From contig JAHGAU010000028.1 of assembly GCA_019925105.1 (NCBI GenBank), positions 620,001 through 684,000 on the forward strand: DNA of 64,000 bases. The letters run 5' to 3'. The notes below the pieces were generated by a model. The model did no database searches, had not been told where the DNA came from, and saw only the letters and a list, made by a program, of their open reading frames with translations. A program made the translations under genes and the position numbers. The stretch comes from Niebla homalea. Taxonomy: Eukaryota; Ascomycota; Lecanoromycetes; Lecanorales; Ramalinaceae. Below, piece after piece: positions 37,176 to 47,910 of the stretch (its first letter is position 1; each line of letters starts with the position of its first letter).

Positions 37176-38702
37176 CTTTCGACAATGCCTTCTACAACAC
37201 TACTGACTGAGTGCGCGGCAAGAAGTTGTCCGAGATCTGTCGGAGGTTCGGAAATGGGGCAATCCTGTATCTCTAAACAATGCAGTCCCAAATCGAGCTC
37301 TTCTTCGACAAGGATTGGCTCCGCGCACTCGATGCGTCATCGCCTAGCTCCTCGGATAGCTGGGGGTACGCCGACTCAGCTGCATGGCATGGGACACGAC
37401 CCAAAACCTCAAAGAACTCGGCCGCACCTGATGGATGAGAGACTCCGGAACCGCATCCTTGGGTGCTTCTGCCTGCTGACCGCGTTGAAAGAACCACTTT
37501 GGTCATTACGAAACTGCGCTGGCTATCGACGAGGCAAGAAGGATGGTTACTCAGGGTCAGAGATCTGACTCCAAAACCACAACACCTCGACACGTTGGAT
37601 ACCGTCACACCACCGACGTCACGGCAACACCTTTAACACTCTCACAAAGCTCAACAGATGGGCTGTCGCGGAACAAAGGTGTCACAGATGAAGTATATAG
37701 CCGCCTTTCCTCCCAGCCCTCTTCTTTCTTTCCATGTACTCCGTCTTGTATATAGACCTTGATCAAATACGAACGTTACCACCCATAACACTCAGTTCCA
37801 GACCTTAACAGCCTTCCCAACGGGCGTTAATTGATTTGGTGGATTACTGGGTCCGAAAGTCCAGGGGGAAAAACCGTGCGACCATACGCAGAACGATGCA
37901 ACTGATCAACAGATCAAACGAAGAAGTGGTGCAGCATCCCGCCCCGCAAAGAAGGAAAAATCGAGAGCACGACCACGGCGATCAAGACATGAGGCTTTTC
38001 AGACATAATTACCAAAAGTTACTTCCAACTTCCACGGTATCGCTGATCAGGATGGGCATGGCATATCCCTGCCCATTCTTCCAATGTTGATCGCGACCCT
38101 TGCGGGAGATCTCCACCCCCGGCCGTGCCGTGTCGAGCCACGCTCTTGAGAACTATCTAGGCGGGTATTTCGTGCTACTACTCGAAGTTTTGTATGCACC
38201 TCTCAAGATTTGCATTTTACACGTCCTGATTTTCCTCACGTTGTTGGTGTGCGGTCTCAGAATTGCAGAGTTTGCTGATCATTTCGAAGGGTTCGAGTCG
38301 CGAGACGGTAGAGACCGTTTGAAGGAGGCTATGTATGTGAATTCATATGTGCGATTTGTTGGTTATATCATGCAGCAGCTTGTTGAGATATGGTGGTTTT
38401 ACGATGGATGGTTCATTGAGTTTTGATTATGCTGGATCGTAAATTTGGCCGTAGAGAAGAAAAGCCACGCTCACAGCTTTTTGAGAAAACCCGATGCAGT
38501 GAGCTTGCAAAGCAATTTCCCTTTCCGCTTGGGATGTCCCTTTGATAACTACCCGATATCCGATAGATACAGTACAAGAGCTCAGTCTGTGAGTGCCTCC
38601 ACATCCGCGCATGACAGGATTCTAATGCAGGCATCAAAGTTTGCCGCCTAATATACAAATGTGACAATCTGATCGTACAAGACACTTGCACCCCCCCCCC
38701 AA
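37176..38702. other. Gene-relic and intergenic stretch
   Basis: Fragments in different frames (for example DSWGYADSAAWHGTRPKTS near 37,350) look like ex-coding DNA. A plus-strand frame at 38,100-38,426 encodes a hydrophobic piece (LKICILHVLIFLTLLVCGL) but has no ATG until late. A run of Cs sits at about 38,690-38,700, next to the stop of the secreted-protein gene. Confidence 0.4.
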
Positions 38703-39915
38703 TTAAGCAGTCTGAGCCTCCCCCTCCGCCCCACCACTCCCCGCAGCAGCAGCAGCAGCACCCAGCCCCACCATCACCACAATCTGCCTCGCCCCCTCCT
38801 CAGGTCCCACGAACGCGAACCCGCCCACCCCATCCTGGTCCTTGGTGCACCGATTGATGACCCGCCAGAGCGGATCGACGTACTGCCTCAGCACCCACGG
38901 CTCGCCCGCGTGGGTCGTGATCAGACGTCCCGGCGCCTGCCCGTATCGGTAGGTGGCCCGCGTCGAAATGCGTGTGGAGGGTTGGCTCGGCCCCACGGCG
39001 CGGCGGTCCTGGCGAGGGGGTTGAGGAGGGCTTGGGCGCAGTGGCGGCAGTGGATCCAGGGGGTTGAGGAGGGCTTGGGCGCAGTGGCGGCAGTGGATCC
39101 AGGGGGTTGCAGCGCCAGCGCAGTGGGGGTTGGGGGTGGTGAGGTTGGTGGTGTTGATGGTAGTAGGGGAGCATTGCCGCAGGAGCTGGGTTGAGAGTTT
39201 TTGGTTGTCCGCCTCGGACGAGGAGTTGATGGGGATGGAGGAGTCCGAGAGGGAAGGGACGGCGGAGCGGGACACGAGGTCCCGTTCTTCGCTCGTCCGA
39301 TACTTCCCCACCGTCGCCATGGTCTGCCTCCCATCGTTCGGCCCTATATAAGCCGTCCCGCCCTTGCCAAAGCCATCCTTGGTACACTCCTGAATCACCT
39401 GATAGACGAGCCAACTGTACTGCCCAAGGATCCACGGCGCGCCTACCTGTGTTGTCGTCAGCCGGTCGAAGGTGATCCCACAATGGCCAGCACGGGCGAG
39501 GATTGGCAGGTATCCTTTGTCACCGGGGAAGTCGGCGTCAGGGCTGCCCCACCGCATGGGGATGACACTGAGGGGGTTGGCCTGGAAGCCGAAAAAGGCT
39601 CTGGTACAGAGGTGCCGGTCGATGAAAGGGAATTCGATGCCGTCACAGTGGATGTTGGGGATAGCAAGGTTGGTAATGTGGTTGCCAAGAGTTGGGGGGC
39701 GTTGGATGGCGTCGGATGGCGTCGGTGGTGTTAGAGGCGCTTTGGAGGAGGCGGATTGCGAGTTCTCGGTCGATGTCGGAGGAATTTGCAGGATAAGAGA
39801 AGTCAGAAGTTAGGCCAGAAGGACGGTGGGTGGTAGAGACGGCCGAGGTGGAGACAAAATTCAGGGTGGTGACGACGAGGAGAACGGTGCGGACCCGGGT
39901 AGTGAGTAGAGACAT
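38703..39915 (-). CDS. Secreted protein with two internal repeats; frame broken by a 10-bp duplication
   Basis: The ATG at 39915 starts a signal peptide (MSLLTTRVRTVLLVVTTLNF, cleavage near VSTSA). The frame is lost at an exact 10-bp tandem duplication (ggatggcgtc at 39704-39713 and 39714-39723 on the plus strand) and resumes immediately in the next frame, which runs open to TAA at 38703; without the extra 10 bp it would be about 400 aa. The body has two related modules, each with R-L-x-T-T, G-x-PW-x-L-x-QY, CTKD and a GG-x-A/F-x-x-GP block: one at about 39,380-39,490, the other at about 38,800-38,930. No known family recognised; it is effector-like only in being secreted. No good intron would remove the break. 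Pseudogene, assembly error or weak splicing are all possible. Confidence 0.5.
39016..39109. repeat. 43-bp tandem repeat inside the secreted-protein gene
   Basis: Units at 39016-39058 and 39059-39101 are identical, followed by the first 8 bases of a third. 43 is not a multiple of three, so the same DNA is read in two frames (HCRHCAQALLNP, then PLPPLRPSPPQPP). Confidence 0.85.
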
Positions 39916-40648
39916 GGTCGATAGCTGAGAAAGAGTGGGACTCTGTTGCAGATGGACAGGATAACAGGCGGTTCTTGGAAAGATTGGCGGATTGTTTTGA
40001 GAACATCAAGATAGAGTGTGTGGCTGTTTCCAAGTGTGCGAGACATTCGTGCCATTGTGCGACAACATTGGTATGCTTGCCTCTATACCGGAGACATCCT
40101 GGATCATTAAATCGGGGCTGTGAAGTTATTAGAATGATAGGTGACAATATCCTCAGGCAGAGCGCTCATTGTTCCAGAGCGGAAGCAAAGGCCGGAACGA
40201 GCAGCGAATCGTGGAAAACAAACTTTTGGATGGCGATGATTTGTATGGTGTGATTGTCCAGCCGTAGAATCAAGCCTGATACCTGGCTTGGAGAGCGTGA
40301 TGGCCCTGTTAAAGCTTGAAGACGGTACTCGTATTTTCATGATCGCCCGTCACACAGAAGTCTGGTTGTTGTCCCTTAAACGCTACCTCGAAATATGTTC
40401 TGTGTCGCACTGATTATTGATGGCGACCCATCTTGCTTTTCCCGGCTTTTACAGATTTTGTCTGTTCATCCGCCACAGATACATCAACACCCCCATTCCG
40501 AGCAATCCTGCCTCGCGGAACGGCCTGGGTTGAATCCATGCAAAACCAGGGTACTCATAGTGCTTAGAGTAGCTTATTGTTCATCGCCAAACACCTTTAT
40601 GTGGTTTCTCCAGACTTGTAGCTCATGCTCTGTGGCCACTTTGAATGT
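39916..40648. other. Intergenic
   Basis: Upstream of the secreted-protein gene and 3' of the NLR gene. Nothing recognisable. Confidence 0.6.
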
Positions 40649-43600
40649 TTATGGGTCTTCCTCATCATCAGCAAGCCTGCTCCTGATTGCCGATGTATCT
40701 GTATCTTCTATGCCGTAGGCCTTGGTAAGATTGCTCAGCCTCTGGAATTTAATGTCTTCTGCCCCAATTTCTTGGGGTTGATCTTCTTGAATTGGAAACA
40801 GAAGATTCACAGTGAGCATAGTAATTGGATGTTCGGGGCCGAGCCCCTTTTTGCACTTTTCCAGCAACAGCGACACAATTCGCTTGGCCTCAATGGTTTG
40901 ACCTTGCCTGAGTAAATGGGTGGCAAAGTTGCACATAAGCAGTAAGCCTTCTGGATTCTCGGGGCTCATCATTCTTTCTTGAATCTTAGATATTTTCGAT
41001 GCGATTCTCTTGGCCTCAATGGTATAGCCGTGTTCGAGTAAAGCAGCGACAAGCCAGCACATAAGCTCTAAGCTTTGTGGATCTTCTGGGCAAGTCACTC
41101 TTTCTAGGACCTCAGGTATTATCGATACAATAACTTTAGCCTCAATAGTTTGATCCTGCTGGAACAAAGCGAAGGCAATATCGCCGATGAGGTATATGGT
41201 TTTTGGATCCTCTGGCCCAGTCACTCTTTCTAGAATCTTGAATATTCTCAACACAATTAGCTTGGCATCAATGATTTGGCTTTCCTCAAGCAAAGCCGCG
41301 GCAGTGCAGTACATGCGGTGTATGGTCTTTGGATCCTCTGGGCCAAAAACTCTTTCTTGGATTTTCAATGTTTTCAACACAATTTCTTTGGCCTCAATAG
41401 TATGACCTTGCTGGAGCAAACTTTCGGTAAGCCAGTACATAAGCTGTAAGGTTTCTGGATCCTCTCGGTTACCCACTCTTCCTTGAGCCTCAAACAATTG
41501 CAACACAACTTTCTTGGCCTTAATAGCGTGATCATCCTTGAGCAAGGTATAAGCAACCGTGGACATCATCCTTAAGGATCCTGGATCATCTGGGCCAAGC
41601 ACACTTTCTTTAAACTCCAATAATTGTGACATCGTTTTCTCTGCTTCGTCGAAGCGACGCAGCCTTGTCAAGAAGAGAACAATATGGAACGTGATACTAC
41701 ACCGTAGTGCATCGTAGTCGTGAAGTTCAGTGACCACTGCCAGCAACTGCATCGATTCTTCCAATCCCTTGTCTATTTGGCCTTGCTGATACCAATGCCC
41801 GCAAAGACGGTGTCTGCTCGTCAATGTCTCCAAATGCTCGGCGCCGTGTTTCCTTTCGCAGAATCTGATTATCTGCATTTGCACTTCAATTGCCAAGTCG
41901 GGTCGGTTTAGATCGTGCAACACCGCTGCCAGCTCTTCCTTGCAAGACAACGTCTTGGAATGATCCAGACCAAGATCGTCGTCAGCCACCCCTATCTTTA
42001 GTAATAAACACAAGGCTTCCTCGTTGTTACCTTGTTGTCTATACCCTTTAGCCAGTGAGATTATGTGATTGATTATCTGTGAAGGGAAGGGCGGCTCCAT
42101 CTCATTGTAGACAAGATCACAAAGATAGGCTGCCTCGGCGAATTTGCCTCGATCAAGATGGGCCTTAAGTAGGAAACTAATGGAGTCCATCGTGCTCCGA
42201 TGTTTCCAGCCTAGCGCATTGCGACTCTTTCCGACTATCTTCATGCCTAAATCTTCGGCTTCTCCAAATCGGCGCTGATGACGGTATACCGTCCCCAATA
42301 GACGCATGGTCGACAAAGTATCAGGATGCTCCATACCAAGCATTTGGCGTCGAATTTTCATTGCTGTCCTGGCTAGGCTTTCTCCGTCTGATGGTTTCAT
42401 TGTGAAGGTCACTGCATATACGCCTGCATTGTGCATTAATGTAGCGAACTCTTCCAATGCTTGCGCCTCATTCGATAACACTGCTGCTTCAGGCGACTGC
42501 AACAAAGCTGCCTTAGCGTGAGGGAAAAGTAATCGATATTGCTTCATCTTGTCGTAATCGACTAATTCGGCTGGCCATGCCCGAGCAAGAACCTTGAAGA
42601 AATGCCATTTGAATACCTCGAGTTTGCCTTCTCTTGCTAACCAGTTCCGTGTAGCTAACTGCACTAATGCGTGCATTCCAAAGCTCCCGCCTATACTTTC
42701 GGAGATGAATGAATAGCCCCGGAGAGTTACAATGTCGTTTTCGAGGTCAATGTCCACACTGTCCTCTGATGTACTGTCGCTGGCTGACTTTCCTTCAGCG
42801 TCTTGTGCCCCAAGCAGTTCTCCAGGAATGTTTTGTCGGTCAAAGAAGCTCATCAGTGATAGGCGGTCAGCGGCTGATCGGCGTACTTTACGTAAATGCT
42901 CAAACGAAATTAGCCAAGTAGTGAGGATCTTGCTTGAGACATTCAGATCTCTGCGGGGTTGGCCACCTTCCTGGTCCAAAAGCTCACTCCTCTTGCTGTC
43001 GCTCTTCTGGAAATGCTTGTGATACCGCGAGATTGACCAACGCGGTCCTGCGTGGGAGATGAAGGCAGCCGCTTGTGCGATTGCGAGAGGCATACAATCC
43101 AGCGCCGCAACCAAGTCTCTTCCGTTGCGCTCACTGTGCGGATCTGTCAATCCGCCAAGGTATTTCTTCAGAAGTTCAAGTGCATCGGATTCGTCCATTG
43201 GGTCGACCGGAATGATATCAGGATATTCCACCAATTTCTCTGCGATATCTCTATAGCGAGTGGTCATGAGAACGCGTCCATTCTCGGTCTGTGGGAAAAG
43301 CCATGATAGTGGCTGGGATGTTTGGCCTCTGCTACCGGGTGCTTGTGTCTCCTGGCTGCTACCTTCAGACTTGAGGGAGATTTGGGCGTCATCAGCGTTG
43401 TCGATGATCACTAGCCAAGTTCCATTCCTCCCGTCCCGCAACCAATTACGTACGAGCTTGAATTTGTCAGTCTGAGGATCGTTATGTCTAGGAATCTGGA
43501 CAAGGTCGGCTATATCCTTATAATCTTCTTCAAAACGTGCGGGGCTGCCTGCAAAGACCCAGAACACCCACGTATCTGGGCATTGCTCTCTCACCCGGTA

Positions 43601-43999
43601 TCCATACTCAATGGCAAGCTGGGACTTTCTGGATATGGTCAACGACGTACGCACTCGCAATCAGTGTTCATACCTACCCGACACCACCCAAGCCGACAAG
43701 CGCCGTCAGGGATGAGGGAAGGGTGCACTTTTTATCAATCTGATCTAGAATGCTTTCACGCGCGACGAAATCTGGGTCCCTCCTAAACGGGATATTGTGG
43801 TAAGGTGAAGGCGGCTTAACGTTATCCCCTGTAGAATGACATGCTTAGTTATCAGTCTCGAGATTGTGGCAAGATCTCGAATACCGACTAAGGGTGGGAA
43901 GGTTAAGTTATTGATTGTTCCCAGGTTTGAGCCGACTTGCAACCCCTGGTTGCCTCCGCCTCCGAACACAGTATTCAGATAGTTAGTAATGCGTTCCAT
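40649..43999 (-). CDS. NB-ARC/TPR NLR receptor with N-terminal amyloid-like motif
   Basis: STAND-type receptor. CDS complement(40649-43628, 43678-43828, 43885-43999), 1,081 aa. Intron 1 (43829-43884, 56 bp) and intron 2 (43629-43677, 49 bp) are GT..AG; intron 2 splits the last P-loop Gly codon, and splicing gives GLGGVGKSQ at about 84-92. Residues 1-33 carry NTVF-GGGG-NQGLQVGSNLGTI, matching the end of the HeLo gene upstream. Then NB-ARC: Walker B LVIIDNADD at 161-169, MTTRYRDIAE (sensor-like) and CMPLAIAQAAAFI (the GLPLA position). The rest is TPR, the last six 42-aa units being alike. Inferred role: oligomerise on ligand recognition by the TPRs and template amyloid folding of the HeLo partner to trigger cell death. 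An in-frame TAA before ATG 43999 supports this start. Confidence 0.93.
40840..41640 (-). repeat. 126-bp tandem repeats encoding C-terminal TPRs
   Basis: The landmark ggatcctctgggcc-like segment recurs at a 126-bp period (near 40956, 41082, 41208, 41334, 41460, 41586). Each unit encodes 42 aa with IEAK..V, ERV.GPEDP and a helix pair. Confidence 0.85.
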
Positions 44000-44021
44000 G
44001 CTGTCTGATTATGTGCTCCAT
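43983..44021 (-). promoter_or_regulatory. Short upstream ORF overlapping the NLR start codon
   Basis: On the minus strand, ATG at 44021 opens 12 codons ending in TAA at 43985-43983, past the NLR ATG at 43999 and in another frame. The two ATGs sit in a duplicated 13-bp sequence (cagacagcatgga) 22 bp apart. If the transcript includes it, it should lower receptor translation. Confidence 0.45.
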
Positions 44022-44337
44022 GCTGTCTGTTTCTGAGCTTCGTTTTCTTTTTCAACATGAGGGGAGCATGAAAGAGCAGGTAGAGCAGGGTGTTCAATCT
44101 CGCGGGTGATGATAAGAGCAGCCTACCCTGCACACCTCCCTGCAAATAACGACCGAGAAGTGCGGGGTTGTAACCAATAAATACCACGCATGATCTCACG
44201 GGGAGTAAGACTGGGGATCGATCCGAACCAATCTCCGAGGCTAGAATCGAATGGCTTTTGGGATGGAGGGCGATAAAGCTTTGAGATTGGCACAAAGATT
44301 TTATTCGGTCTCACTAGCTTTGCTGACTGCAGCAGTT

Positions 44338-45144
44338 TTATGCAGCTCGACCATTTCCTTCACCCCCCCCAAGTGTGAACCTACTGATAGACCCTGAATT
44401 ATGACCCAATTGCAAGCCTGAGTTGTGACTACCTGAGAACACGGTGTTGTAAGATGCACCTCTGCTCGCTCCTAGCTCAGATAACATGTCTCCCAGAAGC
44501 TTGTCTTGTTCCGAGGCAACTTTTGTCAAGAGTGGTACCGCTGTACTGTCATTAAGTGCCGATACTTCGTCGCTGCAAAGTCTCCGTTGATCTTCCTGAC
44601 TGGCAGGAAAGAGCCCGACAAGATCATCAATGAGCTCTTTTATGTCCTCAATCAGCCGTCTAAAATTTTTCTCTTGGTACAATGCCCACTTGACCTTCTT
44701 CAAGAGACCCGTTCGATTCTGACGCCGTATAGTTATCTGACGCATCTTGCTGCAAAGGTTCGCTGTGGGAGGATCCATATCCTCTTATGGGTTGCAAACG
44801 GCGAGCTGACCGCCGCTGAGCTTCGATTGATTGATATATCTTTTGGAGATGATCTCGGCTTGCTCAAAAATGGCCAGGGCTTGACCAAGCAGCTGTTTGG
44901 CCTGTTCAGTGTTCTTCGAGCCAAGGCGTTCCTCCAGTAATGCCTCGTCTTGAAGATTCTCCCCAAGACCTAGAGATGCACCCCATCTGGACAGGCGTAA
45001 TCTGGCGCATTCTAGGTTGAGCTGACTTGTTGCGAAATCTGTCCCGAAATTGCGACCCAGTTGGATGAACTCGAAGCACTCAACAGCATTGTTGAACAGG
45101 CCGGCAAGTGACATGGCACCTAACGTAATCCCCACAGGATCCAT
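44338..45144 (-). pseudogene. HeLo-domain cell-death effector with C-terminal amyloid-like motif, interrupted by one stop codon
   Basis: Starts at ATG 45144. Residues 1-119 match the HeLo domain (HET-S-like prion-inhibition family): MDPVGITLGAMSLAGLFNN, then ECFEFIQLGRNFG and ARLRLSRWG. The same frame continues after one TAA (complement 44785-44787) with the rest of the HeLo fold (RRQNRTGLLKKVKWALY, FRRLIEDIKELIDDLV) and ends with YNTVF-SGSHNSGLQLGHNSGSI at 44338, 268 codons in all, including the internal stop. No intron can remove the stop (nearby GT/AG pairs are under 30 bp apart). HeLo proteins form membrane-disrupting helical bundles once their C-terminal motif adopts the amyloid fold. 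It lies 339 bp upstream of, and co-oriented with, the NLR that carries the matching motif. As written, only a 119-aa fragment would be made. Confidence 0.87.
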
Positions 45145-47910
45145 GTGACTGATGAATAGCTCAACCAAGATTGCGCTGTTTATCACAAGGCCGCAGAGTC
45201 CAGTAACCAAGAGAGTAATTATAAGAGGACAGAGAGTGAGCGGCTGGGCGAGGGGTTCTGTCTCTCAAATGGCCGTTGCTCACAAGGCAGAGCCTTATGC
45301 GTGAAACCCCACTCTTATCTGCAGCCAATGGCAACAGCTACACCCTGTCAGGCACCAGTGAAGGGCAATACTCTGCTTTGCCATTGGTATGCCTTCATAT
45401 GAACAGAATCTCACATTTCATGAAGCGGAGCTCATCAGCCTTGGAAAAAGACACCGGTACGTGCTTGTCGCCGCCCTACAGAAACATAGACAGTGTAACG
45501 TGTTCGCCGTATGAGATCGGCCTTGGTTTCCAGTGGAGCTACTGGAATCTGACCCGTGATGCTAAATTCCCTGCTTATGTGAGTGACTAAGTCGTGAATA
45601 GGGCGTCAAAGACGTTTGTTATTCATACTTAAGCGTGTTTCGTGAAACTCGGATTTTTTTTACGAGTAGTATTTACCTACATGGTGTAAAACAAGCGAAC
45701 AAAGTAATGATACCAAACATACAGCGGCCGGGTCCTTACCTATACCAAAACAGCATACCATGCTTAAAGATTTACAGTCTATTCACAGAGCAAGCACCGT
45801 TCATAATCGCTGACAATATCAAACATTGCGCTAACGATTCATAATGTATGCATCTTATAAATTGTGTAAGCCCAACCCTGCATTGGGAGGTCCACCAGTG
45901 ATTGCTGAAGGGAAGAGGGCAACATTGCGGACAGGCTCAACAATTCAGCTTTCTGACTTCCAGTATCCAACGTTCGGGGTATCGCTCTTCTAACCATGCT
46001 TTTGGGTCTTGCAGCCCACTCGGGGTTGCTTTGAATCAACTCGCGTAGCAAGAAAGTCAACGGGAAGCACCTCGTAGGAGCAACTAATGCACATGGAATG
46101 AGTGAAGGCTTTCATAATGAACCACAAACCGGGTCAATACGTTTCAGCACATATGAGACTCTCAAATATAGGGTATTTTAACGGTAAAGAGAAAGTCTGA
46201 TTCCATTGTGCGAATTGTTTTGAGCGACGAATGTTGAACGTGGAGAATGAACCTGTCGCGGTTATATCTAAAATTGTATCATCTTGCCAAGCTCACGTTG
46301 CTCGCTTGTCCACCAGTTGGCAAGCTCAGATTACCAGCTTGATCACCAGTAAACCTCAACCAGCCTTTAGCCGCTATCGAAGAGCCAGGGGCATCGACTG
46401 TGAACCTCAAATCACCCATCTGGTAGAGCTCGAAGGTATCCCTAAGCAATAACAAGACAATCCAGACAAATCCATAATCTATCCGCATATCCTGCTCCGT
46501 AATGGAGAGAAGGACGCCATGTTCAGCACACTGATAAGTACCGGACTGTACAGGAGTGGATGATCGGTGATGGAAGATGTCAAGGAGACAGCCGGTGATG
46601 AGGCCGAGGAAGTACCACGCAGGTAGAACAGCTCCGCTGACGTCAAGGTAGTAGATTGTAGAGCCCGCCAGTTTGTACCGGGCACCAGTAATTAGAGGTG
46701 GTCTTATCGGGTCGCCGACGGATTGAATGCTACTATGGTGATAATCAGCACAGGGTTGCCTGTCGTGGGTGATACTGGAAGTGTGTACGAGATATTGGTT
46801 TCGGGAGAAGCAAGACCTTTACCAATAAGGAAGAGAGACAGCAAAGGTATAATACTCCGCGTGGCCGCAAGTAACGGCATCTTGAGAGGCGTTGGGCACT
46901 TTTGTTTTAATTCTTGTCAAATCCCACTAGGTGTGATTTTGAGTAAACTTGAAAAGATTGATTGACATCAGCCCTGATATGTTTCCTCGCCAGTTGTCCA
47001 TGGAGAGGTAGGCTAATGTCCCCACGTGCTAGTCGGCGCCAGTCGCGAATGAGCACTACTCGCGCAAGACTGTGGATCTTGGAGGTGCTTGAATATGCAT
47101 AAGCCTGATGAATATACTCTCCGAAAAATATGCGGCTCTTAATGATCGGACAGCTTAGATTCATTGGAGATCAACCCACGAAATAGTGGATCCCATTCTT
47201 CATGTTCTAGCTCGACCCCGGTTGGACATGCCGTAATGTCCATGTAAGCATTGAACAGATCCAGGCACTGTCTTATAAAGGTGAGCAACATTAAGATTCA
47301 TTGGCTCCATCTCTGCGTTGATTTGCACGAAGTACATGCAATTGAATCATACGAAATCTGGGCGCTGCCGAGTTCCGAACATGTCTGCCAAGTCTATGCG
47401 ACACAAGGACGAATGGAGAAAAGCTGATCGCGTATGTTTGGGCAAGCATTCGAGATCAGCGATCAGAGTGCACAAGGCTTCTGTCGCGCATATTGGAAAT
47501 TATGTAGCGAGCGAAAGAGGGAGCTAACTATTTTGTTGACCAATTGATGGAATAGGGAAAGTGTGAGGGCTGGCATGTCCTGCTCGAATGAGAATCTCCA
47601 AGTCCAGGCCGGAATCGATCAAATGTTTTGAGAGCGATTGCTGATGAGACATAAACAGGTCATAAGAAGTGTTAAGCGTCAATATATGCTTTAGCAATGT
47701 CTATGATCGCTGTGTGATCTGAGCTGGCAGCAAGAATCGAGGTTGAAGCTAACAAGGCATAGCCACACATCGAAATCAGCTGCGCCGAAAATTGGCAACC
47801 CACGCTCGAGTCTTAAGCAACAAAATATATTGATCTCCCCTGACTCCATGCTGATCTAGCTCCTCTGACAAGATATTGAGTCGCCCTTGTGGAACGCGGG
47901 TGGATGCAAG
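45145..47910. other. Intergenic between the two NLR loci
   Basis: No gene is firmly supported. A minus-strand ATG at 46880 opens 58 codons with a signal-peptide-like start (MPLLAATRSIIPLLSLFLIG). From about 46,800 to 46,279 another minus-strand frame is open and encodes hydrophobic segments (AWYFLGLITGCLLDIF, DYGFVWIVLLLLRDTF). A small membrane-protein gene or relic is possible, but I could not find a convincing splice that joins them. Confidence 0.4.

Noticed and set aside
38285..38310. gggttcgagtcg, tRNA T-loop-like
   Set aside because: Flanking bases do not pair as T-stem or acceptor stem and no D or anticodon arm is visible.
44758..44810. Intron that would remove the TAA in the HeLo gene
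   Set aside because: All GT..AG pairs spanning it are under 30 bp apart, far shorter than the introns seen in this window.
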